Source: Rothia terrae
Lineage (GTDB): Bacteria; Actinomycetota; Actinomycetes; Actinomycetales; Micrococcaceae
NCBI RefSeq assembly: GCF_012396615.1
Contig: NZ_JAAXPV010000011.1
Span: 1 to 64,000, forward strand
Length of the DNA stretch: 64,000 bases
Direction: 5' to 3'
Part shown: positions 28,683 to 38,558 of the stretch, in pieces
How positions within the stretch are numbered: the stretch's first letter is position 1
Layout of the letters: every line of letters starts with the position of its first letter
Program-made: the position numbers and the translations under genes
Notes under the pieces: generated by a model
What the model saw: only the letters and a program-made list of their open reading frames with translations
What the model was told of the DNA's origin: nothing
Database searches by the model: none

Positions 28683-29914
28683 TATGCCCCAGTCGGCAAC
28701 ACCAATAGGGGAACCTGCGTTTCGTTCTCGGTGAGTGATCCGTGTTGGCCCACCATTTTCAAAGCGTGCGGTTTGAAATGTCGCATATCGTACAGAGCGT
28801 AATCTTCACGGCAAGCGATGAGAATATCGCCGATGCGAGCGCGCGCCTGATCGCTCAGGTGCTCTCCGAAGAGACCTTCACGGTAGGCGTCCTCAGTATC
28901 GATGACCCACGCGATATCGCCGTAGGCGGCGTCCCATGCTTTAAGCGTTGCTTGTTTCGCTTGGGTTGATGAGTCTTTGAGGTAAAGCTGAACCATTCGA
29001 GGTTCACCTGCCGTGAGCTCAACGTTTTCCAACAGTTCGGTGCGATCTGAGTAGTCAATACGTTGCGGTTCTGGGATATCAACCATGCCGTGGTCTGCGG
29101 TCAACACCAGCAAGACGTGGGCTGGTAAGCGTTCTGCAAGCCGGCGCATATGCAGGTTGAGTTCTTCAACCTGTTCGATCCATTCCTGAGAGTCCACACC
29201 GTATCGGTGGCCAGCTTGGTCAATTTCACCCCAGTACATGTATACAAGCGAGGGCTTGCGGGCTGAAAGAATACTGTGTGCCATAGTGACGCGTGCACTG
29301 GCTGTTTGTGCATGGATAAAGCGTCCGCCGCGCAGTCCGGCTTCGCTCAAACCTGTCCCCTGATATTTTGAAAGCGATACGGTGGCGACGTCGCACTGAT
29401 TTTCATAGCGCTCAAAAACTGTTGGGTAGGGTTGCCAGCTGTGCGGGTCAACGTTTTTATCCCAGCCAGAGAGCTGGTTCATGACCTGGTTATTATCCGG
29501 GTTGCGAACCTCATAGCCTGCAACGCCATGAGTTCCCGGCGCGAGTGAGGTGCCGAAGGAGGTTAAGGACGCTGCAGTGGTTGAAGGGATTGCTGAATGA
29601 AGCGGGCCTAACGAGGGAACTTTCTTCAGGTAGGGTGCATAAGATCCGTAGCGTCTGAGCAGGTTTTCGCCAAAACCGTCGACCATCACAACGCATACGC
29701 TTCGATAAGAATCCGGGTTCAGCCCTGCATCCTTCAAGCGCTGGTAAAGCTCGAGGGTATCGTGCTGACCTGCACCGAGAGTTGGGTGGTCTTGCGGGGT
29801 CAGGGAGCGCTGGGCAACGAGTGTTGCGGCAGATTCAAAGAGGTCAGCCACATTATTAGCTGCGTAATGCGGCGCAGTAGGGACGGGAGTTCCGCGAAAG
29901 TCTGTGAGCGTCAT
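28682..29914 (-). CDS. Alkaline-phosphatase-superfamily protein (nucleotide pyrophosphatase/phosphodiesterase type)
   Basis: The 410-residue protein has the metal-dependent phosphodiesterase fold. VVMVDGFGENLLRRYG near residue 66 gives the first aspartate. The nucleophile is a threonine in STTAASLTSFGTSL near 108. YMYWGEIDQAGHRYG near 218 and LTADHGMVD near 268 give the other Asp/His ligands. There is no signal peptide, so it is probably cytosolic; the substrate is unknown. The start ATG at 29912-29914 overlaps the TAA of the upstream DUF5998 gene (TAATG), showing translational coupling. An open frame continues further upstream but runs inside DUF5998 and is not used. Confidence 0.88.
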   Translation of the reverse strand: MTLTDFRGTPVPTAPHYAANNVADLFESAATLVAQRSLTPQDHPTLGAGQHDTLELYQRLKDAGLNPDSYRSVCVVMVDGFGENLLRRYGSYAPYLKKVPSLGPLHSAIPSTTAASLTSFGTSLAPGTHGVAGYEVRNPDNNQVMNQLSGWDKNVDPHSWQPYPTVFERYENQCDVATVSLSKYQGTGLSEAGLRGGRFIHAQTASARVTMAHSILSARKPSLVYMYWGEIDQAGHRYGVDSQEWIEQVEELNLHMRRLAERLPAHVLLVLTADHGMVDIPEPQRIDYSDRTELLENVELTAGEPRMVQLYLKDSSTQAKQATLKAWDAAYGDIAWVIDTEDAYREGLFGEHLSDQARARIGDILIACREDYALYDMRHFKPHALKMVGQHGSLTENETQVPLLVLPTGA

Positions 29915-30501
29915 TATTTTGTTGCTTTCATGTGAGCTTTGCGAAGGGCGGAGGCGAATTTCTGGGCGCTTATAATTGCTGCGGCGCCGTCTGCACTGGC
30001 AGAAACACGCACCATGATGTCTTCTCTGACGGCTGATCCGGTGTACCCGTGTTCTGCAGCGCAGTGTGGGTCTGGGCAATCAGCTGGACCAGCATCGATG
30101 CGTTGGGAGCCTGTCCATGCAATCGAAAGTTGTAGCTCGCTGGCGCGCATACCGGGTGCGTAGTGCTGAGGTTGCAGGTAGGTCAGGTTTGAGGTGACGG
30201 TACCCAGTCGACGCAAGGGAACGATTTCTGAGTTGATATGGGCAGCTACGATAGAGCCCTCTTCATCCAGTTGCTGATCATCGAGATGCGCCACCAAAAG
30301 ATGGGTATCGGTGAGAACTAAAACAGTGATGTGGCGGTGAACTTCTTCCCTGTCAATGTGGGTTTCAAGCTGCACCAGATGCGAGATGATTTCATCTGGC
30401 TCGAATACTGTAGCCACCTCGTCCAGCACCAATTCTGGGTAGAATCCAGCTCGCTTGATATCTTGTACCAGTTCTCGGATGGGCGGAACATTCTGACTCA
30501 T
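29914..30501 (-). CDS. DUF5998 family protein
   Basis: The 195-residue soluble protein begins MSQNVPPIRELVQDIKRAGF. It contains TVLVLTDTHLLVAHLDD near residue 60, the promoter-proximal-like EIVPLRRLGTVTS near 91, and a cysteine-containing AGPADCPDPHCAAEHGYTG near 137. This pattern is the actinobacterial DUF5998 group, usually next to the phosphatase seen here. The function is unknown. It is coupled by a 1-nt overlap to the phosphatase gene. Confidence 0.82.
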   Translation of the reverse strand: MSQNVPPIRELVQDIKRAGFYPELVLDEVATVFEPDEIISHLVQLETHIDREEVHRHITVLVLTDTHLLVAHLDDQQLDEEGSIVAAHINSEIVPLRRLGTVTSNLTYLQPQHYAPGMRASELQLSIAWTGSQRIDAGPADCPDPHCAAEHGYTGSAVREDIMVRVSASADGAAAIISAQKFASALRKAHMKATK

Positions 30502-30577
30502 CGGTCTCTTTCAGTTGCTGATGACGTGGTAATCTCACCTTATTTTACGCGGTGGCGCAAGCACCTGCCGTTTTGGG

Positions 30578-33367
30578 TTAGCTGCTCATTGTACGTCGGG
30601 CTGAATCGGTGCGCTGTTGCGGGTTTCCTAGTTTCATGTGGCACGCGACAACGGTGAGTTCTTCTGCGGCAACCATAATGGGGTTGAGTTCGAGGTGAGC
30701 GATTTCAGGGTGATTATCTTTGAGGGATGCTACCTTGGCGATGAGGTCTTGAAGTTTATCGACTCGCACGGCAGGTACTCCGCTGCTCCCCCACAGTTTG
30801 ATGGCCGCCTTGGGGGTGCGCATCATGGTGTCGATGTCGTTAGACGTCAGTGGCGGAATACCGTGTGCCCAGTCATCCAGAAGGACGGTCGCATCCCCTG
30901 CCATGCCGAAGGAAACAACGGGACCCAGCAGAGGGTCTTCGAGTGCTCTCAGCACCGCAGTTTGACCGCCGGGTGCCTGTCGTTGCACCATCAAATCGAA
31001 GGTGCCAAAAGGGCTGAGCGAGCGATGCATCTGCTCAATTTCGCGCTCAAGCTCTTGGTCTGATTCGATGCCCAGACGTACGCCTCCGAGGTCGATGCGC
31101 CGCGCCATTTCAATATCTGTTGTTTTGAGGACGACGGGGTAACCTCCGAGCTCTTGCACGGCCAGCTGAGCTTCTTCAACAGTTTCAAATGCGATAGACC
31201 TTAGCAGGCTTATTCCGTAGCTTTCAAGGATGCGGGCAGTAGCTTCTTGGTCAATGTCGAGAAGTTCTTCACCAGCTACGGACGGCATTAGCTCATTGAT
31301 GAGTCGTTGAGCGGTTGCGGGCGATGCACCGTCGGGAAGCTCTGGAGTTCCTGATTCGCTGGTGCGCCATTGGACGTAGTTCATGACCGATGCCATAGCG
31401 TGAACAGCCTGCCCTGCGGATTCGAAACAGGGCAACCCTAGGATACTCGTTGTATCGTTAGCTGTATTGTCAGGGTCTTCTTCATTATCTGCAACTAATT
31501 CATCGGTGTCAGTTGCAACAGATGCGTCCTTAAAGATTCCGCGTAGCACCTTGTGTTGCTCAGCGATTCCAGGGAACGAAGCCACCACAGGTTTGCCGCT
31601 GTCTTGAGAGCATTTGAGCAAAACCGTTGCAATCTCCTCGGCTGATACGGTGTGAGAGGGCATAAATGCCGCGAAAGCCGCGTCGATATCTGCGCCTTCT
31701 AGCGAACTCATAACAATGTCATACAGCACGTCCAAACCATCGTGTGCCAGGTCAATTTTTGCTTCCGAATTCTTGACTTCCACCCCGTAACGGGTAGCGC
31801 GCTCTGCAATGAGTTGTCCCAACGCATGAGCGTTAGACACCACAGCGACTCGGTTACCTTGAGGTAATGGCTGAGTCACAAGAATCTGACAGATATCAAG
31901 CATCTGGTCTACGGTGTCAGCGCGTATAACACCGGATTGCGCGAACATAGAGTCCAGCGCTTTTGCAGGAGCAATAGAAGTACGACCTGAATGCCCCGGT
32001 GGCAGCTGGCTACCTGTCACCTCATTAGTCGCAACCACTACTGGTTTAATGCGTGCAAGCCTGCGGGCAATTCGGCTAAATTTACGTGGGTTACCTATAG
32101 ATTCTAGATAAAGTCCGCAGACCTCGGTAGCGTTATCGTCCTCCCAATACTGCATCAGATCGTTGCCCGAAACATCTGCACGGTTACCAGCAGATACCAG
32201 AGTAGACACACCAATGCCACGACGCACCGCCGAGTTAGACAGCAAGAGCCCCAGGGCTGACGACTGGGTGAAAATTCCGAGACTACCGGATACCGGGTCA
32301 TGCTCGGTAAGCGTCAGGTCAAGTTTAATGTCGGTCGCCGTATTGATAACACCAAACGACGCCGGGCCAATCAGCCGCATCCCATAGGTACGCGCTACAC
32401 GGACCAGTGTTTTTTGGCGAGTACGTCCGCGCGCACCATCGTCGGCGTAACCTGTAGTCATCACGACGGCACCGCGCACCCCGGCGCGTCCGCACTGTTC
32501 AACTAGACCTTGAACCCGGTCAATCGGCGCATCGATGACAGCGATATCCACGGTATCTTCTATAGTTTCGAAGGACGCGTGTACCGGATATTTCTGTTCT
32601 CTAATATCTCCCGGGCACACCGCAAATAGATCACCGGTAAAACCTTCGCTCGCGATGTTGTCCATCAGTTTCCCGGCCCCGGACTCCCACGTGCTGGGAT
32701 CCCCCATAACCACTACCGTTTGCGGTGCCAATAGCTCAGCAATGGAGCGAGCCTCAGCACGGTGTTCACGAGCCTCCATCACCTGTCGAGACCTCTCCGT
32801 AGGATCAATTTCAAACTGAACGTTGACAAACCCGTCATCGAGCTCACGTTTAACCTCGTACCCGGCGTCTTTGAACACGTTGAGCATCTTACGGTTTTGA
32901 GGCAAAACTTCAGCTGAGAAACGGACAATCCCCCGTTCCTTAGCAGCCGCCGCTAAGTGCTCCAACAAAATTGATCCGATCCCGCGCCCCTGATGCGCAT
33001 CGGAAATCATGAAGGCTACCTCAGCTTCCTCTGGCACATGACTGCGATCGTATCTTCCAATACCAATCATTTCGTCGCCTAGAAAAAGCACGAATGCCAC
33101 ACGGTCATTGTGGTCAACCGTCGTAAAACGGGTAAGTTCTTTATCGCTGAGTTTCGGCTTGTACCCAAAGAAACGCAGGTAAATCGTTTTCTCAGACTGC
33201 CCGGCATACATGGTTTCTAGCGCCTCGCGGTCTGTGGGCACCACCGGGCGCAAATGAGCCGTGGCGCCATCGCGCAAAACTACATCAGCTTCCCAATGCG
33301 CTGGGTAAATGAAAGGAATCTCTGCCGTTGTTGGGTTCTTGGGGCTCGAGGGCTTAGAGGTGCTCAC
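30578..33367 (-). CDS. Fused GNAT acetyltransferase / NDP-forming acyl-CoA-synthetase-like protein (Pat type)
   Basis: The 929-residue protein has an N-terminal GNAT domain (about residues 35-185; acetyl-CoA loop in DAHQGRGIGSILLEHL near 130). It is followed by a CoA-binding Rossmann domain (TVVVMGDPSTWESGAG near 212), succinyl-CoA-ligase-like domains and a C-terminal ATP-grasp-like domain (GYPVVLKTTDIEMARRI and HLELNPIM). Proteins of this type acetylate lysines of acyl-CoA synthetases; here the GNAT domain comes first, opposite to enterobacterial Pat. A long frame begins at 33433, but the GTG at 33365-33367 follows AAAGG with good spacing and is preferred. It is transcribed alone. Confidence 0.85.
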   Translation of the reverse strand: MSTSKPSSPKNPTTAEIPFIYPAHWEADVVLRDGATAHLRPVVPTDREALETMYAGQSEKTIYLRFFGYKPKLSDKELTRFTTVDHNDRVAFVLFLGDEMIGIGRYDRSHVPEEAEVAFMISDAHQGRGIGSILLEHLAAAAKERGIVRFSAEVLPQNRKMLNVFKDAGYEVKRELDDGFVNVQFEIDPTERSRQVMEAREHRAEARSIAELLAPQTVVVMGDPSTWESGAGKLMDNIASEGFTGDLFAVCPGDIREQKYPVHASFETIEDTVDIAVIDAPIDRVQGLVEQCGRAGVRGAVVMTTGYADDGARGRTRQKTLVRVARTYGMRLIGPASFGVINTATDIKLDLTLTEHDPVSGSLGIFTQSSALGLLLSNSAVRRGIGVSTLVSAGNRADVSGNDLMQYWEDDNATEVCGLYLESIGNPRKFSRIARRLARIKPVVVATNEVTGSQLPPGHSGRTSIAPAKALDSMFAQSGVIRADTVDQMLDICQILVTQPLPQGNRVAVVSNAHALGQLIAERATRYGVEVKNSEAKIDLAHDGLDVLYDIVMSSLEGADIDAAFAAFMPSHTVSAEEIATVLLKCSQDSGKPVVASFPGIAEQHKVLRGIFKDASVATDTDELVADNEEDPDNTANDTTSILGLPCFESAGQAVHAMASVMNYVQWRTSESGTPELPDGASPATAQRLINELMPSVAGEELLDIDQEATARILESYGISLLRSIAFETVEEAQLAVQELGGYPVVLKTTDIEMARRIDLGGVRLGIESDQELEREIEQMHRSLSPFGTFDLMVQRQAPGGQTAVLRALEDPLLGPVVSFGMAGDATVLLDDWAHGIPPLTSNDIDTMMRTPKAAIKLWGSSGVPAVRVDKLQDLIAKVASLKDNHPEIAHLELNPIMVAAEELTVVACHMKLGNPQQRTDSARRTMSS

Positions 33368-33464
33368 GTTAGGACCTTTACTCAGGCTAATAGTAATAAC
33401 CACCATCCTAGCAAGCTGTGGCGCATACCACATACTTTTTGCCGCTCGAGCCCCGGAATACGAA

Positions 33465-33496
33465 AGAGCCCCCTCTCGAATTCGAGAAGGGGCTCT
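33465..33496 (-). terminator. Terminator hairpin after the adhesin gene
   Basis: The 16-nt arms (33465-33480 and 33481-33496) are complementary except for one mismatch, forming a long hairpin closed by ctcgaattcgag. It lies 14 bp after the adhesin stop on the minus strand. Confidence 0.75.
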
Positions 33497-33510
33497 GAAA
33501 ATCCTAAAAA

Positions 33511-35178
33511 TTAGGAGTTACGACGGCGACGTGAAGCCGCTACCGCGATCGCGCCGAGAGCAAGGATGCCAACGCCAGCTACAGCAACCTGAGTTGAGCT
33601 AAAGCCGGTGTAAGCAAGTGCACCGCGTGATGAAGTTGCAGGTGCCTGAGCCGCACTGTTTGAGGTGTGGCCCTGAACTGAGTAACCGGTGCTTGAGCCG
33701 TTACCGGTGTTACCGCCATCAGTGACAACCATGGAGGTTGCAGGTGAGGTGGTCTCTGCCACGGGTGCCTCAGGAGTTTCTTCAACAGAGGTCACAGTCG
33801 CGGGAGTCTCTGAGGGCGCAGGGGTCTGTGCCGGAGTCTCAACTGAAGTCTCTGAAGGAGTCTCAGAAGGCTTGGGGCTCTCAACTGCGGTTACAGTTGC
33901 GGGAGTCTCTGAAGGGGTTGCCGAAGGAGTATCGGAGGGTTCAGGAGTTTCTACCGGGGTCTCAGAAGGAGTCTCTGAGGGCGCAGGGGTCTGTGCCGGA
34001 GTCTCAACTGAAGTCTCTGAAGGAGTCTCAGAAGGCTTGGGGCTCTCAACTGCGGTTACAGTTGCGGGAGTCTCTGAAGGGGTTGCCGAAGGAGTATCGG
34101 AGGGTTCAGGAGTTTCTACCGGGGTCTCAGAAGGAGTCTCTGAGGGCGCAGGAGTTTCCAAAGGAGTAGGAGGCTCTACCGGAGTCTCAGAAGGAGTAGG
34201 AGTTTCTACCGGGGTCTCTGAAGGCACAGGAGTTTCTGAAGGGGTAGGCGGAGTCACTGAGGAATCAGTAGGAGACTCTGAAGGCACGGGAGGAAGAGCC
34301 TCGCCGTCGCCGGTGCCACTACCCTGGTAGGTCTTCACAGCTGCAGTGCCGCCGGTGATGCCTTCAAGTGAAGTCAGTGACCAGTCGTTGAGCGCCTCCG
34401 CGACACCCGCATTAGGGGTTGAGTCGATTTCAACGTGTACCAGCTGACCCGCGGGAACGTTACCCAGGTTTACAACTAGCTGACCGGTGGTGCAGTCGGT
34501 TGATACGGGTGAGAAAGGCTGCCATGACTTGGGGTAGCCGTTTTCCTGTGAACCGATGCGAATGTTCAGGGTATCGCACTTGAGGGCAACATTTTCGGGA
34601 GTATCGGTGAGAACAGCGTTGTTCTTTTCACCGGGAACTTCAATAGCCCACTTTGCAGAACCGGTAGCGGTGTTCCAGCCGTACTTTTCGGACTGAGTCT
34701 TTGCACCAACAACGGTGCCTGCACTGGGGGTGATCGCGGTTGCCTGACCGGTCCAGTTGAGAATGATGGGCTGACCGGGGGTTGCTGCCTGTGAAACACG
34801 TGCCTGAAGAGTCAGGGTGCCGTGAATGTTAACAGGGTGGGTAGCAACAAAATCTGAAAGGGTGACAACGATTTGACCGTTTGCAACGTTTGCTACAGCA
34901 ACGACGTCGCCGGTTTCGTTGTAAAGGTTGAAGGTGGTTGCCATGGGGATCAGCTCGGCAGGCAAATCGAGGGTGAAGGTATCGCCAGGCTGTGAGTTAT
35001 CGGGTACATGCCAGGTTGCGTCCAAGGTAAGGACGTCGCCAACCTTAATGTTCTGACCCTGAACGTTCACGTTCAGTACGGCGTTGGTGATTTCTTCTGC
35101 TCCAGCGGGCATTCCTACGAATGCTACGCCACCGAGTGCTGTGGTTGCTGCAATGAGGGCAGCTGTCTGCTTACGCAT
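33511..35178 (-). CDS. Sortase-anchored surface adhesin-like protein with Ser/Thr/Pro/Glu repeat stalk
   Basis: The 555-residue protein starts with a signal peptide (MRKQTAALIAATTALGGVAF, cleavage near 26-28). A folded N-terminal region of about 260 residues follows (VNVQGQNIKVGDVLTLDATW near 33, later CDTLNIRIG and VNLGNVPAGQLVHVEID), resembling the Ig-like ligand domains of MSCRAMM adhesins. A stalk of PSETPVE-like repeats covers about residues 295-470. The end has a sorting signal: LAYTG near 521, a hydrophobic span and RRRRNS. It should be covalently attached to peptidoglycan by a sortase that recognises LAxTG. AAGGAGAGAC precedes the ATG. The ligand is unknown. Confidence 0.88.
   Translation of the reverse strand: MRKQTAALIAATTALGGVAFVGMPAGAEEITNAVLNVNVQGQNIKVGDVLTLDATWHVPDNSQPGDTFTLDLPAELIPMATTFNLYNETGDVVAVANVANGQIVVTLSDFVATHPVNIHGTLTLQARVSQAATPGQPIILNWTGQATAITPSAGTVVGAKTQSEKYGWNTATGSAKWAIEVPGEKNNAVLTDTPENVALKCDTLNIRIGSQENGYPKSWQPFSPVSTDCTTGQLVVNLGNVPAGQLVHVEIDSTPNAGVAEALNDWSLTSLEGITGGTAAVKTYQGSGTGDGEALPPVPSESPTDSSVTPPTPSETPVPSETPVETPTPSETPVEPPTPLETPAPSETPSETPVETPEPSDTPSATPSETPATVTAVESPKPSETPSETSVETPAQTPAPSETPSETPVETPEPSDTPSATPSETPATVTAVESPKPSETPSETSVETPAQTPAPSETPATVTSVEETPEAPVAETTSPATSMVVTDGGNTGNGSSTGYSVQGHTSNSAAQAPATSSRGALAYTGFSSTQVAVAGVGILALGAIAVAASRRRRNS
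33806..34135 (-). repeat. Identical 165-bp tandem duplication inside the adhesin stalk
   Basis: Bases 33806-33970 and 33971-34135 are identical in sequence by eye. Each encodes 55 residues (PSETPSETPVETPEPSDTPS followed by ATPSETPATVTAVES and more), and a third copy begins at 34136 before diverging. Exact identity with in-frame length indicates a recent duplication, so copy number may differ among strains. Confidence 0.9.
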
Positions 35179-35884
35179 GTCTCTCCTTGTTGTATGTTCG
35201 CGGTGCGAATTCGGATTAACATCGGGGCATGTAGATCCTTGAATCTAACCGTCAGCGTTTTCTTCCAGGTGTTACTGACGATGAAATTTTCCCTTTTAAT
35301 CCGCGACAGGTTGTCATCGCGTGATGTGGGGGATATATGCGGGGGACATTTTGAGCTTTCTTCCCAAAACTCAAACAGCACATTTAAAAGAATACATTTA
35401 TATCTACCGCAAAATAAAGAAAACCACAGAAGTGTTTATTGGATTGTTTAAAAATGCGATTTATTACTAAAAATCCGCGAGATAACAAGGATTTTTGAGG
35501 GTTTTTTAGGGGACATTTGTAGACCTGTTGGCAATTCTTGTCCCCTTTCGCCACCTATAATTTAAATCAGCAACCTCTCCAAAAACCAATATTTCATACT
35601 CTTTTTCCTCCACTAGTTACGCACCGGTAAATATATTTCTAGACCACCTACAGCGACCAAACACTTCAATGGGACTTTATTTTTCATACTCGACGATAAA
35701 GGTGGCTTTCGTGCCATTTTTTAAAAAACTAATGCCTCACTAGGTCATATATCTCATGTATGGCATTCCACTCACGCAAGCACAGCTAGTCACCTCTACC
35801 CTGTAAACTAGAATCAAGCGTTCTCTACCCATAAGAGCACTTTTTCTATCCATGTTTTCTATCCACGCAAGCTGAAGGACGTTC
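35179..35884. other. AT-rich 706-bp intergenic region between adhesin and parC
   Basis: No convincing gene is seen on either strand. The region is far richer in A and T than its neighbours from about 35370 to 35760. It contains the divergent promoter regions of the adhesin and parC; a TATAAT occurs at 35556-35561 without a well-spaced -35 box. The short direct repeat ggggacattt occurs twice, near 35342 and 35510. Confidence 0.6.
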
Positions 35885-38506
35885 ATGGCACGGCGCTCAT
35901 CTAAAAACGTTGTTGACAATTACCCCGAGGACATCGTTGAGAACATCGTTGATATCGACGTTTCAACCGAGATGGAATCCAGCTTCCTGGAGTACTCCTA
36001 CTCGGTGATTTACTCGCGCGCACTGCCCGATGCCCGCGACGGCCTCAAACCCGTGCAGCGTCGCATCCTATATATGATGCAGCAGATGGGTTTGCGCCCC
36101 GATAAAGGCCATGTGAAATCTGCTCGCGTGGTGGGCGAGGTCATGGGTAAACTGCACCCGCACGGTGATGCCGCTATTTACGATGCGATGGTGCGCCTGG
36201 CGCAGCCCTTTGCGATGCGTCTGCCTCTCGTCGATGGTCATGGCAACTTTGGTTCGTTGGATGACGGCCCGGCGGCATCGCGCTACACCGAAGCTCGCAT
36301 GGATTCCGCAGCTCTTGCGCTCACCAACAACTTGGACGAGAACGTCGTAGATTTTGTGCCCAACTACGACAACCAGTTCATGCAGCCCGCTGTTCTGCCC
36401 GCCGCGTTCCCTAATCTTTTGGTCAACGGTGCAACCGGTATTGCGGTTGGTATGGCTACTAATATGGCACCGCATAACCTGCGCGAGGTTATTGCTGGCA
36501 CGCGTCATTTGCTGGAAAATCCCGAGGCAACTCTGCCTGAGATTATGAAGTTTATTCCCGGCCCTGATTTACCGTCGGGCGGCGTCATTGTGGGCACCAA
36601 GGGTATTAAGGATGCGTATGCCTCCGGACGCGGTATTTTCAAGACGCGCGCGAAGGTCAGCATTGAACAAGTGACCGCTCGCAAGCGTGGCATTGTGGTG
36701 ACCGAATTGCCGTACATGGTTGGCCCTGAAAAGGTCATCGAGAAGATTAAAGACGGCGTTAATAATAAGAAGCTCGTGGGTATCTCTGATGTTCAGGATT
36801 TCACGGATCGCAAGCACGGGTTGCGCCTTGTTATTGAGGTAAAGAACGGTTTTGATCCCCACGCGGTGCTGGCTTCTTTGTATAAGTACACTCCGCTTGA
36901 AGATTCTTTCGGCATCAATAATGTGGCGCTGGTCGATGGTCAGCCGCAGACACTTGGCTTGCTGGATTTGTTGCGCGTCTACGCGAACCACCGCATTGAG
37001 GTAGTGCGTCGCCGTACTGAGCACCGTCTGGGCAAGCGCAAAGATCGCCTGCACCTGGTGAAAGGCTTGCTGGTGGCTATCGTCGATATCGACGAGGTTA
37101 TTCAGATTATTCGCACTTCTGATGAAACTGCACAGGCTCGCGAGCGCCTGATGCAGATTTATGATCTGACCGAGGTACAGGCTAACCATATTCTTGAGTT
37201 GCGTTTGCGTCAGCTCACCAAGTATTCGCGCATTGAGCTTGAGGCTGAGCGTGATGAGCTGCAGGCTGATATTGCTGAGCTCGAGTCAATTCTTGCTTCA
37301 GAAACTAAGCTACGTGATCTGGTGTCTTCTGAGTTGCAGGACGTCGCTGATCTCTACGGTACGGATCGTCGCACCAAGATCACGAATAAGGACGATTTGG
37401 CTGAGGTTGCTGCGGCTGCCGGTGCTGAGCCTTCTAAGAAGAAGGGCTTGGGGCTGGCGCTTGAAATCGCTGACGATCCGAGCTGGGTTCTGCTGTCTAC
37501 TTCAGGTTTGATTGGTCGTACCGTCGCGTCCAAGGGTGAGCTGACTCCGTTGAAGGAACCGGGCAAGCGCATTAAGCACGATGCGCTGGTGTCTGCTGTT
37601 GCAACGACGGCGCGCGGTGAGATTGGTGCCGTGACATCTGCCGGTCGCATGATTCGTGTCAACGTTATGGATTTGGCTCAGCTTGAAGATTCAGCGGGCA
37701 CGCCCCTGCTCTCTTCCGGCGTAAAGGCTGCCGAGGTTGTTTCGCTGGCTAAGGGTGAGACTCTGATTGGCTTAGCACCCATCAATAAGGTTCTGGCACT
37801 GGCGACTGAGCGCGGTGTAGTAAAGCGCGTCAACCCCGAGTACCCGCTCAACCGTGATGATTGGGAAGTGATTAAGCTGAAGAAGGGCGACCGTGTGATC
37901 GGTGTTGCCGTGGCTGACGCTGGCGATGAGAACCTGACATTCGTGACTGAGCAGGCAAAACTGCTGACTTTCGATGCGTCTAAGGTTCGTCCGCAAGGAC
38001 GCGCTGGTGGCGGCATGGCTGGTATTAAGGTTGCCGATGATGACAGGGTGATTGCCTTTGGTGTGACGGCTCCCGGTACTGACGCTCAGGTGGTCACAAT
38101 TACCGATTCGAGTAGTGATTTTGATCCTTCGGCTAAGGTCACCGAGTTGTCTGAGTTCCCCGCGAAGGGACGCGCGACAGCTGGCGTGCGCGCCCATCGT
38201 TTTGTCACTGGCGAAAGCAAGTTAGAGCTTGCCTGGGTTGGTGTGGGTCCTGCCAAGGCAGTCTCTCCTGCCGGTGTTTCGCGTAAGCTGCCCAGTGAGT
38301 TCGGCGCACGCGATGGTTCCGGTGTTCCCCTGACTCAGGCTGTTGCGGCGATCGGTCCTGCCTATGCGGTCACTGAACCGCGCGTAGCCCCGGCTGCTGC
38401 GGCGGCGGCTTCATCAACCGTTGAGGACGCGGCGGGTCCCGCATCCGGCTCGGCTGAGGTTGAGACGCCCGTTGCTCTTGAACCCAGCGAGGACGCTCTC
38501 TTCTAA
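35885..38506 (+). CDS. parC: DNA topoisomerase IV subunit A (ParC; GyrA family)
   Basis: The 873-residue breakage-rejoining subunit has [14 protein letters not shown] near residue 52, the quinolone-region block [18 protein letters not shown] near 87, and the active tyrosine in [10 protein letters not shown] (Tyr134). The sequence [16 protein letters not shown] takes the place of a canonical GyrA box, and with the distant partner parE in the window this points to topoisomerase IV rather than gyrase. The C-terminal beta-propeller region runs from about residue 535 and ends in an Ala/Glu-rich tail. GAAGGA precedes the ATG. It decatenates daughter chromosomes with ParE (59861-61963). Confidence 0.9.
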   Translation: MARRSSKNVVDNYPEDIVENIVDIDVSTEMESSFLEYSYSVIYSRALPDARDGLKPVQRRILYMMQQMGLRPDKGHVKSARVVGEVMGKLHPHGDAAIYDAMVRLAQPFAMRLPLVDGHGNFGSLDDGPAASRYTEARMDSAALALTNNLDENVVDFVPNYDNQFMQPAVLPAAFPNLLVNGATGIAVGMATNMAPHNLREVIAGTRHLLENPEATLPEIMKFIPGPDLPSGGVIVGTKGIKDAYASGRGIFKTRAKVSIEQVTARKRGIVVTELPYMVGPEKVIEKIKDGVNNKKLVGISDVQDFTDRKHGLRLVIEVKNGFDPHAVLASLYKYTPLEDSFGINNVALVDGQPQTLGLLDLLRVYANHRIEVVRRRTEHRLGKRKDRLHLVKGLLVAIVDIDEVIQIIRTSDETAQARERLMQIYDLTEVQANHILELRLRQLTKYSRIELEAERDELQADIAELESILASETKLRDLVSSELQDVADLYGTDRRTKITNKDDLAEVAAAAGAEPSKKKGLGLALEIADDPSWVLLSTSGLIGRTVASKGELTPLKEPGKRIKHDALVSAVATTARGEIGAVTSAGRMIRVNVMDLAQLEDSAGTPLLSSGVKAAEVVSLAKGETLIGLAPINKVLALATERGVVKRVNPEYPLNRDDWEVIKLKKGDRVIGVAVADAGDENLTFVTEQAKLLTFDASKVRPQGRAGGGMAGIKVADDDRVIAFGVTAPGTDAQVVTITDSSSDFDPSAKVTELSEFPAKGRATAGVRAHRFVTGESKLELAWVGVGPAKAVSPAGVSRKLPSEFGARDGSGVPLTQAVAAIGPAYAVTEPRVAPAAAAAASSTVEDAAGPASGSAEVETPVALEPSEDALF

Positions 38507-38518
38507 TTTCGGTTCGTG

Positions 38519-38558
38519 AAGAACCGGGGACACACAGTGGATGTGCCCCGGTTCTTTT
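38519..38558. terminator. Terminator after parC
   Basis: Arms aagaaccgggg (38519-38529) and ccccggttctt (38546-38556) pair, with inner caca/tgtg pairing, followed by tttat. Located between the convergent parC and GNAT genes. Confidence 0.85.

Noticed and set aside
28365-28802. Open frames in other readings of the Pro/Ala-rich coding tail
   Set aside because: Low-complexity coding sequence keeps other frames open; the terminator and the phosphatase end lie inside them.
28682-30079. Longer N-terminus for the phosphatase, extending upstream of 29914
   Set aside because: The extension lies inside the DUF5998 gene in another frame; the TAATG overlap gives a better start.
33806-34135. Possible CRISPR array
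   Set aside because: The repeats are 165 bp, contiguous and coding; no short repeats with unique spacers were seen anywhere in the window.
33689-34330. Plus-strand open frame made of VSEGVSEG-type repeats
   Set aside because: It is the antisense shadow of the adhesin stalk repeats; no start signal and no plausible protein.
35179-35884. Possible replication origin or riboswitch in the AT-rich gap before parC
   Set aside because: No DnaA-box cluster, no dnaA/dnaN nearby and no recognisable riboswitch fold.
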